NCBI RefSeq assembly: GCF_003097135.1
Contig: NZ_QEQL01000007.1
Coordinates: forward strand, 300,680-364,679
Source of the DNA: Pseudomonas sp. URIL14HWK12:I12
Lineage (GTDB): Bacteria; Pseudomonadota; Gammaproteobacteria; Pseudomonadales; Pseudomonadaceae
Direction: 5' to 3'
DNA length: 64,000 nt
In this document: in pieces, positions 16,952-25,550 of the stretch
How the letters are laid out: every line of letters starts with the position of its first letter
Position numbering within the stretch: the first letter of the stretch is position 1
Position numbers and translations under genes: made by a program
Notes under the pieces: model-generated
Seen by the model: the letters and a program-made list of their open reading frames with translations, nothing else
The model's database searches: none
What the model was told of the DNA's origin: nothing

Positions 16952-19000
16952 GTGAGCGAGAACAACCCGCTGCTTCAGCCCTACGACCTGCCGCCGTTTT
17001 CGGCGATCCGCCCCGAGCATGTGCAACCGGCCATTGAACAGATCCTTAGCGATAACCGGGCTGCCCTGGTCGGCATCTTGCAAAACCAGGCGAGCAAGCC
17101 GACCTGGGATGGCCTGGTGCTGGCGATGGACGAGCTCAACGACCGGCTGGGCGCTGCCTGGAGCCCGGTGAGCCATCTCAATGCCGTGTGCAACAGCCCC
17201 GAGCTGCGCCAGGCGTATGAAGCCTGCCTGCCGGCATTGAGCGCCTACTCTACCGAGATCGGCCAGAACCGCGAGCTGTTCGACGCCTTCCAGGCGCTGG
17301 CGAACAGCCCTGAGGCGGCGGGCTTCGATGTGGGGCAGAAAACCACACTGGAGCACTCGCTGCGGGACTTCCGCCTGTCGGGTATCGACCTGCCTGCCGA
17401 GAAGCAGAAGCGCTACGCCGAAGTGCAAAGCAAGCTCTCCGAGCTGGGCAGCCAGTTCTCCAACCAACTGCTCGACGCCACCCAGGCCTGGAGCAAGCAC
17501 GTCACTGACCCGGCGCAACTGGCCGGGCTCACTGATTCGGCCAAGGCGCAGATGGCTGCAGTCGCTCAGGCCAAGGGCCTTGAAGGCTGGCTGATTACTC
17601 TGGAGTTCCCCAGCTATTACGCTGTGATGACCTATGCCGACGACCGTGCGCTGCGTGAAGAGGTGTACCGCGCCTACAGCACGCGCGCCTCTGACCAAGG
17701 CCCCAATGCCGGGCAGAACGACAACGGCCCCGTGATGCAGCAGCTGCTCGACCTGCGCCAGGAGCTGGCCGGGTTGCTGGGCTTTGCCAACTACGCCGAG
17801 AAGAGCCTGGCGACCAAGATGGCCGAGAGCAGCGACCAGGTGCTGAACTTCCTGCGGGACTTGGCCAATCGCAGCAAACCCTTCGCCGCCAAAGACCTCG
17901 AAGAGCTCAAGGCCTACGCCGCCGAGCAAGGCTGCCCGGACCTGCAAAGTTGGGACACCGGTTACTACGGCGAAAAATTGCGCGAACAGCGTTACAGCGT
18001 CTCCCAAGAGGCGTTACGGGTTTACTTCCCCATCGACAAAGTGCTGAGCGGCCTGTTCAGCCTGGTCGAGCGGCTCTACGGCATCCAGATCGCCGAGCTC
18101 CCAGGGTTCGACAGCTGGCACCCAGATGTGCGCCTGTTCGAGATCAGGGAAAACGGCCAGCATGTGGGGCGCTTCTTCTTCGACCTTTACGCTCGCGCCA
18201 ACAAGCGTGGCGGTGCGTGGATGGATGGCGCGCGTGATAGGCGCCGCACGGCCGAGGGGGCGTTGCAGAGCCCGGTGGCGAACCTGGTGTGCAACTTCAC
18301 CCCAGCCGTCGCCGGTAAACCCGCCCTGCTGACCCACGATGAAGTGACCACGCTGTTCCACGAATTCGGCCACGGGCTGCATCACCTGCTCACTCGTATC
18401 GAACATGCCGGTGTGTCTGGCATCAACGGCGTAGCCTGGGACGCGGTAGAGCTGCCCAGCCAGTTCATGGAAAACTGGTGCTGGGAACCCGAGGGCCTGG
18501 CGCTGATTTCTGGCCATTACGAAACCGGCGAGCCGCTGCCTCAAGACCTGCTCGACAAAATGCTGGCCGCCAAGAACTTCCAGTCTGGCTTGATGATGGT
18601 GCGCCAGCTGGAGTTCTCGCTGTTCGACTTCGAGCTGCACGCCACCCATGGCGACGGGCGCTCGGTGCTGCAGGTGCTTGAGGCGGTGCGTGATGAGGTC
18701 TCGGTCATGCGCCCGCCTGCCTATAACCGTTTCCCCAACAGCTTCGCGCATATTTTCGCCGGGGGTTACGCAGCGGGTTATTACAGCTACAAGTGGGCTG
18801 AGGTGTTGTCTGCCGACGCATTTTCGCGCTTCGAGGAAGAAGGCGTGCTCAACGGCGATACCGGCCGGGCATTCCGTGATGCAATTCTTGCCCGTGGCGG
18901 TTCGCAGGCGCCGATGGTGCTGTTCGTCGATTTCCGTGGCCGTGAGCCATCGATCGATGCACTGCTGCGCCATAGCGGCCTGGATGAGCGCGCTGCTTGA
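16952..19000 (+). CDS. prlC: Oligopeptidase A PrlC
   Basis: A 682-residue M3 metallopeptidase that degrades oligopeptides and signal-peptide fragments in the cytoplasm. The zinc motif HEFGHGLHH lies in FHEFGHGLHHLLT near residues 470-480, with a downstream NWCWEPEGL glutamate. The GTG at 16952 matches the expected MSENNPLLQPYDLPPF start. An ATG at 16922 in the same frame would add 10 residues and cannot be excluded. The stop overlaps a possible start of the next gene. Confidence 0.93.
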   Translation: MSENNPLLQPYDLPPFSAIRPEHVQPAIEQILSDNRAALVGILQNQASKPTWDGLVLAMDELNDRLGAAWSPVSHLNAVCNSPELRQAYEACLPALSAYSTEIGQNRELFDAFQALANSPEAAGFDVGQKTTLEHSLRDFRLSGIDLPAEKQKRYAEVQSKLSELGSQFSNQLLDATQAWSKHVTDPAQLAGLTDSAKAQMAAVAQAKGLEGWLITLEFPSYYAVMTYADDRALREEVYRAYSTRASDQGPNAGQNDNGPVMQQLLDLRQELAGLLGFANYAEKSLATKMAESSDQVLNFLRDLANRSKPFAAKDLEELKAYAAEQGCPDLQSWDTGYYGEKLREQRYSVSQEALRVYFPIDKVLSGLFSLVERLYGIQIAELPGFDSWHPDVRLFEIRENGQHVGRFFFDLYARANKRGGAWMDGARDRRRTAEGALQSPVANLVCNFTPAVAGKPALLTHDEVTTLFHEFGHGLHHLLTRIEHAGVSGINGVAWDAVELPSQFMENWCWEPEGLALISGHYETGEPLPQDLLDKMLAAKNFQSGLMMVRQLEFSLFDFELHATHGDGRSVLQVLEAVRDEVSVMRPPAYNRFPNSFAHIFAGGYAAGYYSYKWAEVLSADAFSRFEEEGVLNGDTGRAFRDAILARGGSQAPMVLFVDFRGREPSIDALLRHSGLDERAA

Positions 19001-19011
19001 TGGAGCCTATC

Positions 19012-19266
19012 GTGACCAAAACCCAGAAACGCTTCATCGCCGGAGCGGTGTGCCCTGCTTGCAGCGAGCAGGACAAGCTGATGATGTGGAGCGAAGACGA
19101 CGTGCCGCACCGCGAGTGCGTGGCCTGCGGCTATTCAGACACGCTCAACGCTCAAGGGCAGTCAGTGCCCCGTGAGCTCGGCACGCGGGTGAACCAGGCG
19201 CAGGCCAAGCCCAAGCCTAAGGTTCAGACGGTGCAGTTTTTCCCCAACCCCAAGCTCAAGAAGTAA
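19012..19266 (+). CDS. YheV-type zinc-ribbon protein (DUF2387)
   Basis: An 84-residue protein with a treble-clef-like zinc ribbon: CPAC near the N-terminus and CVAC about 26 residues later, with a basic, proline-rich tail. It matches the YheV family, often found beside prlC. The GTG at 19012 has GGAG at ideal spacing. An ATG at 19000 overlapping the prlC stop (TGATG) is the alternative start. Function unknown. Confidence 0.82.
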   Translation: MTKTQKRFIAGAVCPACSEQDKLMMWSEDDVPHRECVACGYSDTLNAQGQSVPRELGTRVNQAQAKPKPKVQTVQFFPNPKLKK

Positions 19267-19272
19267 CGCTTC

Positions 19273-19302
19273 GCGCGGCACCTTCTCCAAGAGGTGCCGC
19301 GC
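19273..19302. terminator. Terminator-like hairpin between the zinc-ribbon gene and the GntR gene
   Basis: An 11-bp perfect stem, GCGCGGCACCT with AGGTGCCGCGC, and an 8-base loop, between convergent genes. There is no T-run, so Rho-independent function is uncertain. Confidence 0.55.
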
Positions 19303-19308
19303 AACCCC

Positions 19309-20004
19309 TCAGCTTGCCTTGAAGCGCTCCCGGCTATTGGACAAGTGCAGCCACATAGCTGCGCGGGCGCCGTCGCTGTCCTGACGCTGGATGGCACTGT
19401 AGATCGCCTCGTGCTCACGAGCTGCCGGCAGCGCTAGCGCAGACAGGTCGTCACCGCCACGCTCCAGCGGCTTGACCTGGGTGCGTGGAATCATGCCCCG
19501 GCCCAGGTGCAGCATCAGCTCGGTGAAATAACGATTGCCAGTGGCTTCGGCTATCAGCAGGTGAAATTGCCAATCTGCTGCGGCGCAGTGTTCGTCATTG
19601 CCCGGGTTGGCCTGGTAGTCGTCAAGCGCTTCGCGCATACCCTGCAGGTGGGTCGGCTGCCTGTGTCGGGCCGCAAGGGCGGCTGCCTGGCTTTCCAGCC
19701 CGAGGCGTACATCCAGAATTCTTCCGACGGCGTGCGCGGTATCGGCGGCCAGGCGCAGGCCCGGTTCACCGGCCAGCACGAATGTGCCTACGCCGTGGCG
19801 CGTCTCCACCATCCCGGCTGCCTGTAGCCGCGACAGCGCTTCACGTACCACTGTACGGCTAACACCGTAGGCTTGAACGATCGTGTTCTCGGGAGGCAAC
19901 TTGCTTCCGGCGGCAAAAGTACCCGCACGGATACGCTGGCTGAGTGCATCGACCAGCCCCTGGGCAAGGCTTTGGCCGCGTTTGCGTATGGAAGGGTTCG
20001 CCAT
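19309..20004 (-). CDS. FadR-type GntR regulator, probably controlling glucarate use
   Basis: A 231-residue FadR-subfamily GntR regulator: winged helix at residues 10-75 including VSRTVVREALSRLQAAGMV, then an all-helical FCD effector domain. It is divergent from a glucarate dehydratase gene, so it probably represses that gene. A perfect TTGTA-A-TACAA palindrome typical of FadR-type operators lies between them. The ATG at 20004 gives the usual start MANPSIRKRG; its ribosome-binding site is poor. Confidence 0.82.
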   Translation of the reverse strand: MANPSIRKRGQSLAQGLVDALSQRIRAGTFAAGSKLPPENTIVQAYGVSRTVVREALSRLQAAGMVETRHGVGTFVLAGEPGLRLAADTAHAVGRILDVRLGLESQAAALAARHRQPTHLQGMREALDDYQANPGNDEHCAAADWQFHLLIAEATGNRYFTELMLHLGRGMIPRTQVKPLERGGDDLSALALPAAREHEAIYSAIQRQDSDGARAAMWLHLSNSRERFKAS

Positions 20005-20052
20005 GATGGAATCCCGAGGAGGCTGACGGGCGCCAGCGTAGTCTGAGTAGTA

Positions 20053-20065
20053 GTTGTAATACAAC
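20053..20065. promoter_or_regulatory. Candidate GntR/FadR-type operator
   Basis: GTTGTAATACAAC is a perfect 13-base palindrome around one central A, with the TGTA...TACA half-sites favoured by FadR-subfamily regulators. It sits 49 bases upstream of the regulator start and 169 bases upstream of gudD. Confidence 0.55.
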
Positions 20066-20233
20066 AGAGATCTTACCGGAACGGCCCGATAATTAGGGGG
20101 CATCTCGTGACTGTGAGGCGCTAATCCGCAAGCGTTGTCAGCCACAAAATCTAGTCGTATGATGTCTATCGACCAGTCTCGTAGGCTTGAGTCGTTCTCA
20201 AGCGATACCGTTATCGACCCCAAGGACATCCCC

Positions 20234-21583
20234 ATGAACAACACCAACAATGCCGTGGGCAGCGCGCCGATCATCACCGAGTTGCAAGTCGTGCCGGTGG
20301 CCGGCCACGACAGCATGCTCATGAACCTCTCAGGTGCGCACGGGCCTTATTTCACGCGCAATATCGTGATCCTCAAGGACAACGCCGGCCACACCGGCGT
20401 GGGCGAGGTGCCGGGCGGAGAAAAAATCCGCCAGACACTGGAGGATGCTCGCAGCCTGGTGGTGGGGCAGTCCATCGGCCAGTATCAGCGCATTCTCAAC
20501 GACATGCGCCGCGAGTTCGCCGCACGGGACTCCGGCGGGCGCGGCCTGCAGACGTTCGACCTGCGCATCACTGTGCACGCCGTAACGGCGGTGGAAGCCG
20601 CCTTGCTTGACCTGCTGGGGCAGTTTCTCGACGTTCCTGTGGCCGCGCTGTTGGGTGAAGGCCAGCAACGCGACGCTGTAAAGATGCTCGGCTACCTGTT
20701 CTATGTGGGCGACCGTAACAAGACCGACCTGGCCTACCGCAGTGAGCCCGATGCCGACAACGAATGGTTCCGCGTGCGCCATGAAGAGGCTTTGACCCCT
20801 GAGCGGGTGGTGCGCCTGGCAGAGGCGGCACATGCAAAGTACGGTTTCGAAGACTTCAAGCTCAAAGGCGGCGTGCTGCGCGGCGATGACGAAATCCAGG
20901 CGGTCACCGCCCTGGCCGAGCGCTTCCCGCAGGCGCGTGTCACGCTGGACCCCAACGGTGCCTGGTCACTGCAGGAAGCGATCCGCCTGTGCCGTGACCA
21001 GCATAAGGTGCTGGCCTACGCAGAAGACCCATGCGGTGCCGAGAACGGCTATTCCGGGCGGGAAGTGATGGCCGAGTTCCGCCGCGCTACGGGGCTGCCA
21101 ACCGCCACTAACATGATCGCTACCGATTGGCGCCAGATGGGGCATGCCATCCAATTGCAGTCTGTCGACATTCCGCTGGCTGACCCGCATTTCTGGACCA
21201 TGCAGGGTTCGGTGCGTGTGGCGCAGATGTGCAACGACTGGGGCCTGACCTGGGGCTCGCATTCGAACAACCATTTCGACATCTCACTGGCCATGTTCAC
21301 TCATGTGGCCGCCGCAGCGCCGGGCAACATTACGGCTATCGATACGCATTGGATCTGGCAAGACGGCCAACGCCTGACGCGCGAGCCATTGCAGATTGTG
21401 GGGGGCGAGGTGAAGGTGCCGGCCAAGCCTGGCCTGGGCGTGGAAATCGACATGGACCAAGTGGCCAAGGCGCACGAGCTATACAAAGGCATGGGCCTGG
21501 GCGCACGTGACGATGCGGTTGCCATGCAGTTCCTGATCCCGAACTGGACTTACGACAACAAAAAACCCTGCCTGGTCAGGTGA
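20234..21583 (+). CDS. gudD: Glucarate dehydratase
   Basis: A 449-residue enolase-superfamily enzyme removing water from D-glucarate to give 5-keto-4-deoxyglucarate. Catalytic landmarks are the KLKGG lysine pair in FEDFKLKGG, the metal ligands in LDPNGAW and EDPCG, the conserved NMIATDW and the SHSNNHFD histidine. No glucarate transporter or ketodeoxyglucarate dehydratase is adjacent, so later steps must be encoded elsewhere. The ATG at 20234 gives MNNTNNAVGSAPIITELQVVPV, the family start; the frame is open further upstream into the operator region. Confidence 0.92.
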   Translation: MNNTNNAVGSAPIITELQVVPVAGHDSMLMNLSGAHGPYFTRNIVILKDNAGHTGVGEVPGGEKIRQTLEDARSLVVGQSIGQYQRILNDMRREFAARDSGGRGLQTFDLRITVHAVTAVEAALLDLLGQFLDVPVAALLGEGQQRDAVKMLGYLFYVGDRNKTDLAYRSEPDADNEWFRVRHEEALTPERVVRLAEAAHAKYGFEDFKLKGGVLRGDDEIQAVTALAERFPQARVTLDPNGAWSLQEAIRLCRDQHKVLAYAEDPCGAENGYSGREVMAEFRRATGLPTATNMIATDWRQMGHAIQLQSVDIPLADPHFWTMQGSVRVAQMCNDWGLTWGSHSNNHFDISLAMFTHVAAAAPGNITAIDTHWIWQDGQRLTREPLQIVGGEVKVPAKPGLGVEIDMDQVAKAHELYKGMGLGARDDAVAMQFLIPNWTYDNKKPCLVR

Positions 21584-21610
21584 TCGGCGGGCTGTGCCCG
21601 GCCTGTGGCC

Positions 21611-23698
21611 TTAGAGCTGCTCTATCCGGTTACGGCCAGCACCCTTTGCCTTGTACAGGGCCTGATCGGCGCGCTTGAGCGCCGAGTCGCCAGGCTCGCC
21701 CGGTGCAAAGGCGGTGCTGCCGATGGAAACAGTGATCGTCACCCGCTCACCCTTGAAGTGGAAAGGGCAGGCTTCGACGGCGCCCCGCAGGGTCTCCAGC
21801 AGGGCATGAGCGGCCGGCGGCTGGGTGGCGGGCATCAGCAGCACGAACTCTTCGCCGCCAAAGCGCGCCAGGAAATCGCCAGGGCGCAAGTGCCGGCTTA
21901 GCACCGTAGCGATGATCTTAAGCACCTTATCGCCGGCCAGGTGACCATAACCGTCATTGATCGCCTTGAAGTGGTCCAGGTCGAATATGGCCACCTGCAA
22001 GGCCGAATCGCTGCCTTCTCGCTGGGTGATCGCCTGCTCTAGCCGTTCGCCCCAAGCGGCACGGTTGGGCAAGCTGGTCAGCGGGTCGAGCAACGCTTTT
22101 TGCCGCTGCGCTTCGAGGCTTTCACGATAGTGCTGGGCTTCCCGTTCCATGCTGGCGATACGTTCGGCCAACCCCTGCAGCCGCTGCGCGGTTTCCTGGT
22201 CACGCAGTTCCCGTTGCTTGCGGTGCTCGTCGAGTGTGCCGACCAACCCCTCAAGTCGATTGTCTAGAACCCGACGCAAGCCTGCGGCATCGGGAGCCTG
22301 GTTGACGGAATCGCGTAGGCCGCCGACTTGCTCGCGCAGCGACCGATCAAGTTGATGCGCGGCATGCTGGCTCTGGCTATGCCCTTCGCTTGTGACCTGC
22401 AGTTGATCGATGAAATGGTCGAAGCGCTCGTTGAGCTCGGCCAGGTAGCGCTGCAGCTCCAGCTGGCCGTGGTCGCTGATGGCCAAGGCCAGAACGGCGA
22501 CATCGTCGAGCAGCGGCAGCAGTTCGTACCAGTTCAGCCCGTGGGCGAGCCTGCCACGCATCGATTCGGCCAGGGGCAGCAGGCGTTCGGGCAATGTGAG
22601 GTCGTCAAGCATGCCCAGCATCGTGCTTTCGATGTGGTTGGCCACCGAGCTGTAGGACGGCTCGGGCGACTCGGGCAGAACGTACAGCAGGTCTTCATCG
22701 CTCGCGTCAGGGTCTGCGGCTGCGATGGCCTGGGCCATCAGGTCGGGCAGTGGAAGGCTGTCGAGCAATGCCGAGCGCAGCGGTGCAGGCGCTGGGGCGG
22801 CTAGCGGTGTGGCGGGCGCCACCATCGGCGCCAGTGCGGTCGGCAAGGGTTCGGCGGGCGCGATGGGCTGTGGCGGCTGAGGTTCAGCCACAGCGGCCTC
22901 GACCTCGACCTCAATATCCTGCGGCGCCTTGGGTTCAGGCTCGGGCTCAGGCTCAGGATCGGATTCGACCATTGCCTCTGGCATTGGTACTGGCTCAGGG
23001 GTGCTGGCGGCAGGTTCCACGGCCGGAGGGATCGGCTCGACTGGGGCAGCCGGGGGTTCTGGCTCTACCTGGCCAGTGGCGCGGGCTACAGGGGGCTCAG
23101 CTTCAGCGAGGGCGGTTGCCAGGGGTGCGGCATCGCTGGCCGGAGGCTGCGCAGGCTCTTGATCTGCGGCTTCGGCCCGGTTGCCGAACAGCCGTTCCAG
23201 CAGGCCCGGCCGCACCACTGGCTCGGTGGGCTCAAGCGCCGACAGTGCCTGCCCTTGCAGGCTGCTGAGCTCCGTCAGCAACAATGGCAGCTCGCGGCTC
23301 TGCCCGGCACGCTTGTCGAGCGACCCGGCGAACTTGCGCAGCGGGCGGCTGGCGTCCTTGGGCAGTGGCAGCGCTTGTAACTGAGTGACCAATGAAGCCA
23401 GTGCAGTGGAAATCTGATTGACGCGGGTCTCACGGCGTTGCTCAGAGTCGAGCACGGCCTTTTCAAGGCGGGGGATCAGCGTAGCCAGGGCGGCATCCAT
23501 GTTGTCGGTGCGCACTACTTCGCGCATTTCCTTCATGCAGGCGTCCACCGCTTTGTCGGCCCCCTCGGCCGCCAGCGTGCTGCGCACAAGGCCTCGGCGC
23601 AGCAAATCGAGGCGCGCGTTCCAGCGGCGCTCGAGCTTTTCCTGATCCTCGATGCTCTTGAGGTATTTTTCTTTCCAGCGCTGGGCGTCTTCGGTCAT
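21611..23698 (-). CDS. GGDEF diguanylate cyclase (DgcH-like)
   Basis: A 695-residue soluble protein ending in a GGDEF domain that makes c-di-GMP. The active site is GGEEF, with an RPGD inhibitory I-site exactly five residues upstream, so product inhibition is expected. The N-terminal ~130 residues are helical. Residues ~175-330 form a Pro/Glu/Ala-rich low-complexity linker with EP repeats, followed by a helical and coiled-coil stretch before the catalytic domain. No membrane segments. Gene order resembles the P. aeruginosa PA5487 (DgcH) locus beside dsbA, as recalled. Confidence 0.88.
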   Translation of the reverse strand: MTEDAQRWKEKYLKSIEDQEKLERRWNARLDLLRRGLVRSTLAAEGADKAVDACMKEMREVVRTDNMDAALATLIPRLEKAVLDSEQRRETRVNQISTALASLVTQLQALPLPKDASRPLRKFAGSLDKRAGQSRELPLLLTELSSLQGQALSALEPTEPVVRPGLLERLFGNRAEAADQEPAQPPASDAAPLATALAEAEPPVARATGQVEPEPPAAPVEPIPPAVEPAASTPEPVPMPEAMVESDPEPEPEPEPKAPQDIEVEVEAAVAEPQPPQPIAPAEPLPTALAPMVAPATPLAAPAPAPLRSALLDSLPLPDLMAQAIAAADPDASDEDLLYVLPESPEPSYSSVANHIESTMLGMLDDLTLPERLLPLAESMRGRLAHGLNWYELLPLLDDVAVLALAISDHGQLELQRYLAELNERFDHFIDQLQVTSEGHSQSQHAAHQLDRSLREQVGGLRDSVNQAPDAAGLRRVLDNRLEGLVGTLDEHRKQRELRDQETAQRLQGLAERIASMEREAQHYRESLEAQRQKALLDPLTSLPNRAAWGERLEQAITQREGSDSALQVAIFDLDHFKAINDGYGHLAGDKVLKIIATVLSRHLRPGDFLARFGGEEFVLLMPATQPPAAHALLETLRGAVEACPFHFKGERVTITVSIGSTAFAPGEPGDSALKRADQALYKAKGAGRNRIEQL

Positions 23699-23734
23699 GG
23701 CGGGCGAGGTGCCGGTGAATGAGGGTCATGAAAC

Positions 23735-23781
23735 GCAAAAAGCGCCCTTTACCACCGCATGTGCGGGGCAAAGAGCGCTTT
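23735..23781 (-). terminator. Rho-independent terminator after dsbA
   Basis: AAAGCGC (23739-23745) pairs with GCGCTTT (23775-23781) with further internal pairing. On the minus strand the stem runs into a T-run, giving GCGCTTTTTGCG. It closes the dsbA transcript. Confidence 0.7.
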
Positions 23782-23801
23782 CGCAGGGCTGGCGCTACGG
23801 T

Positions 23802-24440
23802 TTACTTGCTGGCCTGCCGCTCTTTCTCGATCAGGGTATCGGCGACCTTGAGAATTTCTTCAGGGCCGCCGGCCGAGCCGAGGTCAAAGCGGTATTTGCC
23901 ATTGACGATCATGGTCGGCACGCCGCTTACGCCATAGGCCTGCGCCAGCTGCTTGTATTTGGCGACCATGCCCTTGACGGCGAACGAGTTGTAGGTTTCC
24001 AGAAACTTGTTCTTGTCTACCCCTTTGGTGGCGACGAAGTCAGCCATCTCTTCGGGGGTTTTGAACATTTTGTGTTCCTTGTGGATGGCATCGAACACGG
24101 CCGTGTGCACATTGTGCTCAACGCCCATGGTTTCGAGGGTCACGAACATCTGGCCGTGAACATCCCAGATACCGCCGAACATCGCAGGGATGCGGTGGAA
24201 ATTGACATCGGCCGGGAGTTTTTCGATCCAGGGGTTGATGTAGGGCTCGAAAGCGTAGCAGTGCGGGCAGCCGTACCAGAACAGCTCGACCACTTCGATC
24301 TTGCCGGGTTGTGACACCGGGACCGGGCTGTCCAGAACGGTGTATTGCTTGCCGGCTTCGATATCGGCGGCGTTGGCCGCGCTGGCCACGCCGAACAGGC
24401 TGACCAGCGCTAGGGCTGCGCTGACAATCAGGTTACGCAT
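23802..24440 (-). CDS. dsbA: Thiol:disulfide interchange protein DsbA
   Basis: A 212-residue periplasmic oxidase that introduces disulfides into secreted proteins. A signal peptide ends near ...SAANA. The thioredoxin-fold active site CPHC is at residues 58-61, and the cis-proline lies in SGVPTMIVNG. The length is normal. The ATG at 24440 was preferred to upstream in-frame codons because it starts the signal peptide. The neighbour is engB, with no cytochrome c4 gene between them. Confidence 0.95.
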   Translation of the reverse strand: MRNLIVSAALALVSLFGVASAANAADIEAGKQYTVLDSPVPVSQPGKIEVVELFWYGCPHCYAFEPYINPWIEKLPADVNFHRIPAMFGGIWDVHGQMFVTLETMGVEHNVHTAVFDAIHKEHKMFKTPEEMADFVATKGVDKNKFLETYNSFAVKGMVAKYKQLAQAYGVSGVPTMIVNGKYRFDLGSAGGPEEILKVADTLIEKERQASK

Positions 24441-24669
24441 GCTTGACTCCTGACACTTGGGGGATCGCTTGAATACAACGAGCGCTATGACCGATGCAAA
24501 CAAGGGTGAGTTCGATAGTGTAACGGCTGATGTGGCCTGAAAGGCGTGCTAACCGCGACGCTGAGGCAAATTTATGTTTGCCCGATGAAGCCAAGGTTAA
24601 CGCCATGACGGCACGGACAAGGCCAAGGCGATATACTCCCGCCTTTGCCCAGCTGCCCCCGGGATGCCC

Positions 24670-25293
24670 ATGTCGTTCAAGAACCCGCTCATTGGCCTGT
24701 GCCAACAAGCCACCTTCGCCATCAGTGCGGCCAAGGTCGATCAATGCCCTTACGATTCAGGCTATGAAGTCGCCTTTGCCGGGCGCTCCAACGCTGGCAA
24801 GTCCAGTGCGCTGAACACCCTGACCCATGCGAGCCTGGCGCGCACGTCCAAGACCCCGGGGCGCACGCAGTTGCTGAACTTCTTTCGCCTCGACGACGAT
24901 CGGCGGCTGGTCGACCTGCCCGGCTACGGTTTCGCCAAGGTGCCGATTCCCCTCAAGCAGCATTGGCAGCGCCACCTGGAGGCATACCTGGGCAGCCGGG
25001 AGTGCCTCAAGGGTGTGATCCTGTTGATGGACGTGCGCCACCCGATGACCGACTTCGACCGCATGATGCTCGACTGGACGGTTGCCAGCGGCATGCCGAT
25101 GCACATCCTTCTGACCAAGGCCGACAAGCTCACCTTCGGCGCGGCCAAGAACACCCTGCTCAAGGTTCAGAGCGAGGTGCACAAAGGCTGGGGCAAGAGC
25201 GTAAGCCTGCAGTTGTTCTCTGCGCCCAAACGCCAGGGGCTGGACGAGGCCTATCAGGTATTGGCGCAGTGGATGGGCACCGCCGAAGCCTAA
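24670..25293 (+). CDS. engB: Ribosome-biogenesis GTPase EngB (YihA/YsxC)
   Basis: A 207-residue GTPase needed for large-subunit assembly. The G motifs are in order: GRSNAGKSS, the switch T in TPGRTQ, DLPGYG, TKAD and SAP. The ATG at 24670 matches the family start MxxKNPxxGLCQ; an ATG two codons earlier is possible. A TATACT hexamer at 24632-24637 may be its -10 box. It is convergent with the ErsA-type RNA and polA. Confidence 0.95.
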   Translation: MSFKNPLIGLCQQATFAISAAKVDQCPYDSGYEVAFAGRSNAGKSSALNTLTHASLARTSKTPGRTQLLNFFRLDDDRRLVDLPGYGFAKVPIPLKQHWQRHLEAYLGSRECLKGVILLMDVRHPMTDFDRMMLDWTVASGMPMHILLTKADKLTFGAAKNTLLKVQSEVHKGWGKSVSLQLFSAPKRQGLDEAYQVLAQWMGTAEA

Positions 25294-25314
25294 CGGCGGG
25301 CTTTAGCGCAGGCG

Positions 25315-25450
25315 AAAAAAAGCCCCGGCCTTCACGTGGGGGAGGAGGAAGGTCCGGGGGTTCAATGCCGGGGCGCCTTTCGGCCCACCCGGCTATCTGC
25401 CAACACTTAACACAACACTAGGAGCATCGAACGGCTTGATAAGCCATTCG
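25315..25450 (-). ncRNA. ersA: ErsA-type small regulatory RNA
   Basis: The polA-engB gap carries a complete minus-strand small-RNA unit. An AlgU-type promoter (GAACTT-17-TCAGA) predicts a start near 25450. A GC-rich terminator hairpin ends in seven T residues at 25321-25315, giving a transcript of about 135 bases. P. aeruginosa ErsA, as recalled, is about 132 bases, AlgU-dependent and located between engB and polA. The terminator loop exposes a CCTCCTCCCCC tract that could pair with ribosome-binding sites. An internal hairpin with a GAAA loop lies upstream of it. ErsA targets include algC in P. aeruginosa; targets here are unknown. Confidence 0.82.
25323..25359 (-). terminator. Terminator hairpin of the ErsA-type RNA
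   Basis: CCCCGGACCTTC (25359-25348) pairs with GAAGGCCGGGG (25333-25323) with one bulged A, followed on the minus strand by seven T residues. Confidence 0.85.
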
Positions 25451-25455
25451 CACAC

Positions 25456-25483
25456 TCTGAGTGCCTGAGGAGGGGCTAAGTTC
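25456..25483 (-). promoter_or_regulatory. AlgU (sigma-22)-type promoter of the ErsA-type RNA
   Basis: Minus-strand -35 GAACTT (25483-25478), a 17-base spacer, -10 TCAGA (25460-25456). The hexamer, spacing and position relative to the terminator agree with an AlgU-dependent small RNA. Confidence 0.78.
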
Positions 25484-25550
25484 CCTCCCAGAGGCCTTGC
25501 CGCGTGTTCATGAAGCAGGTTTCACAAACACGCGCCGCGCTTCATCTGCC

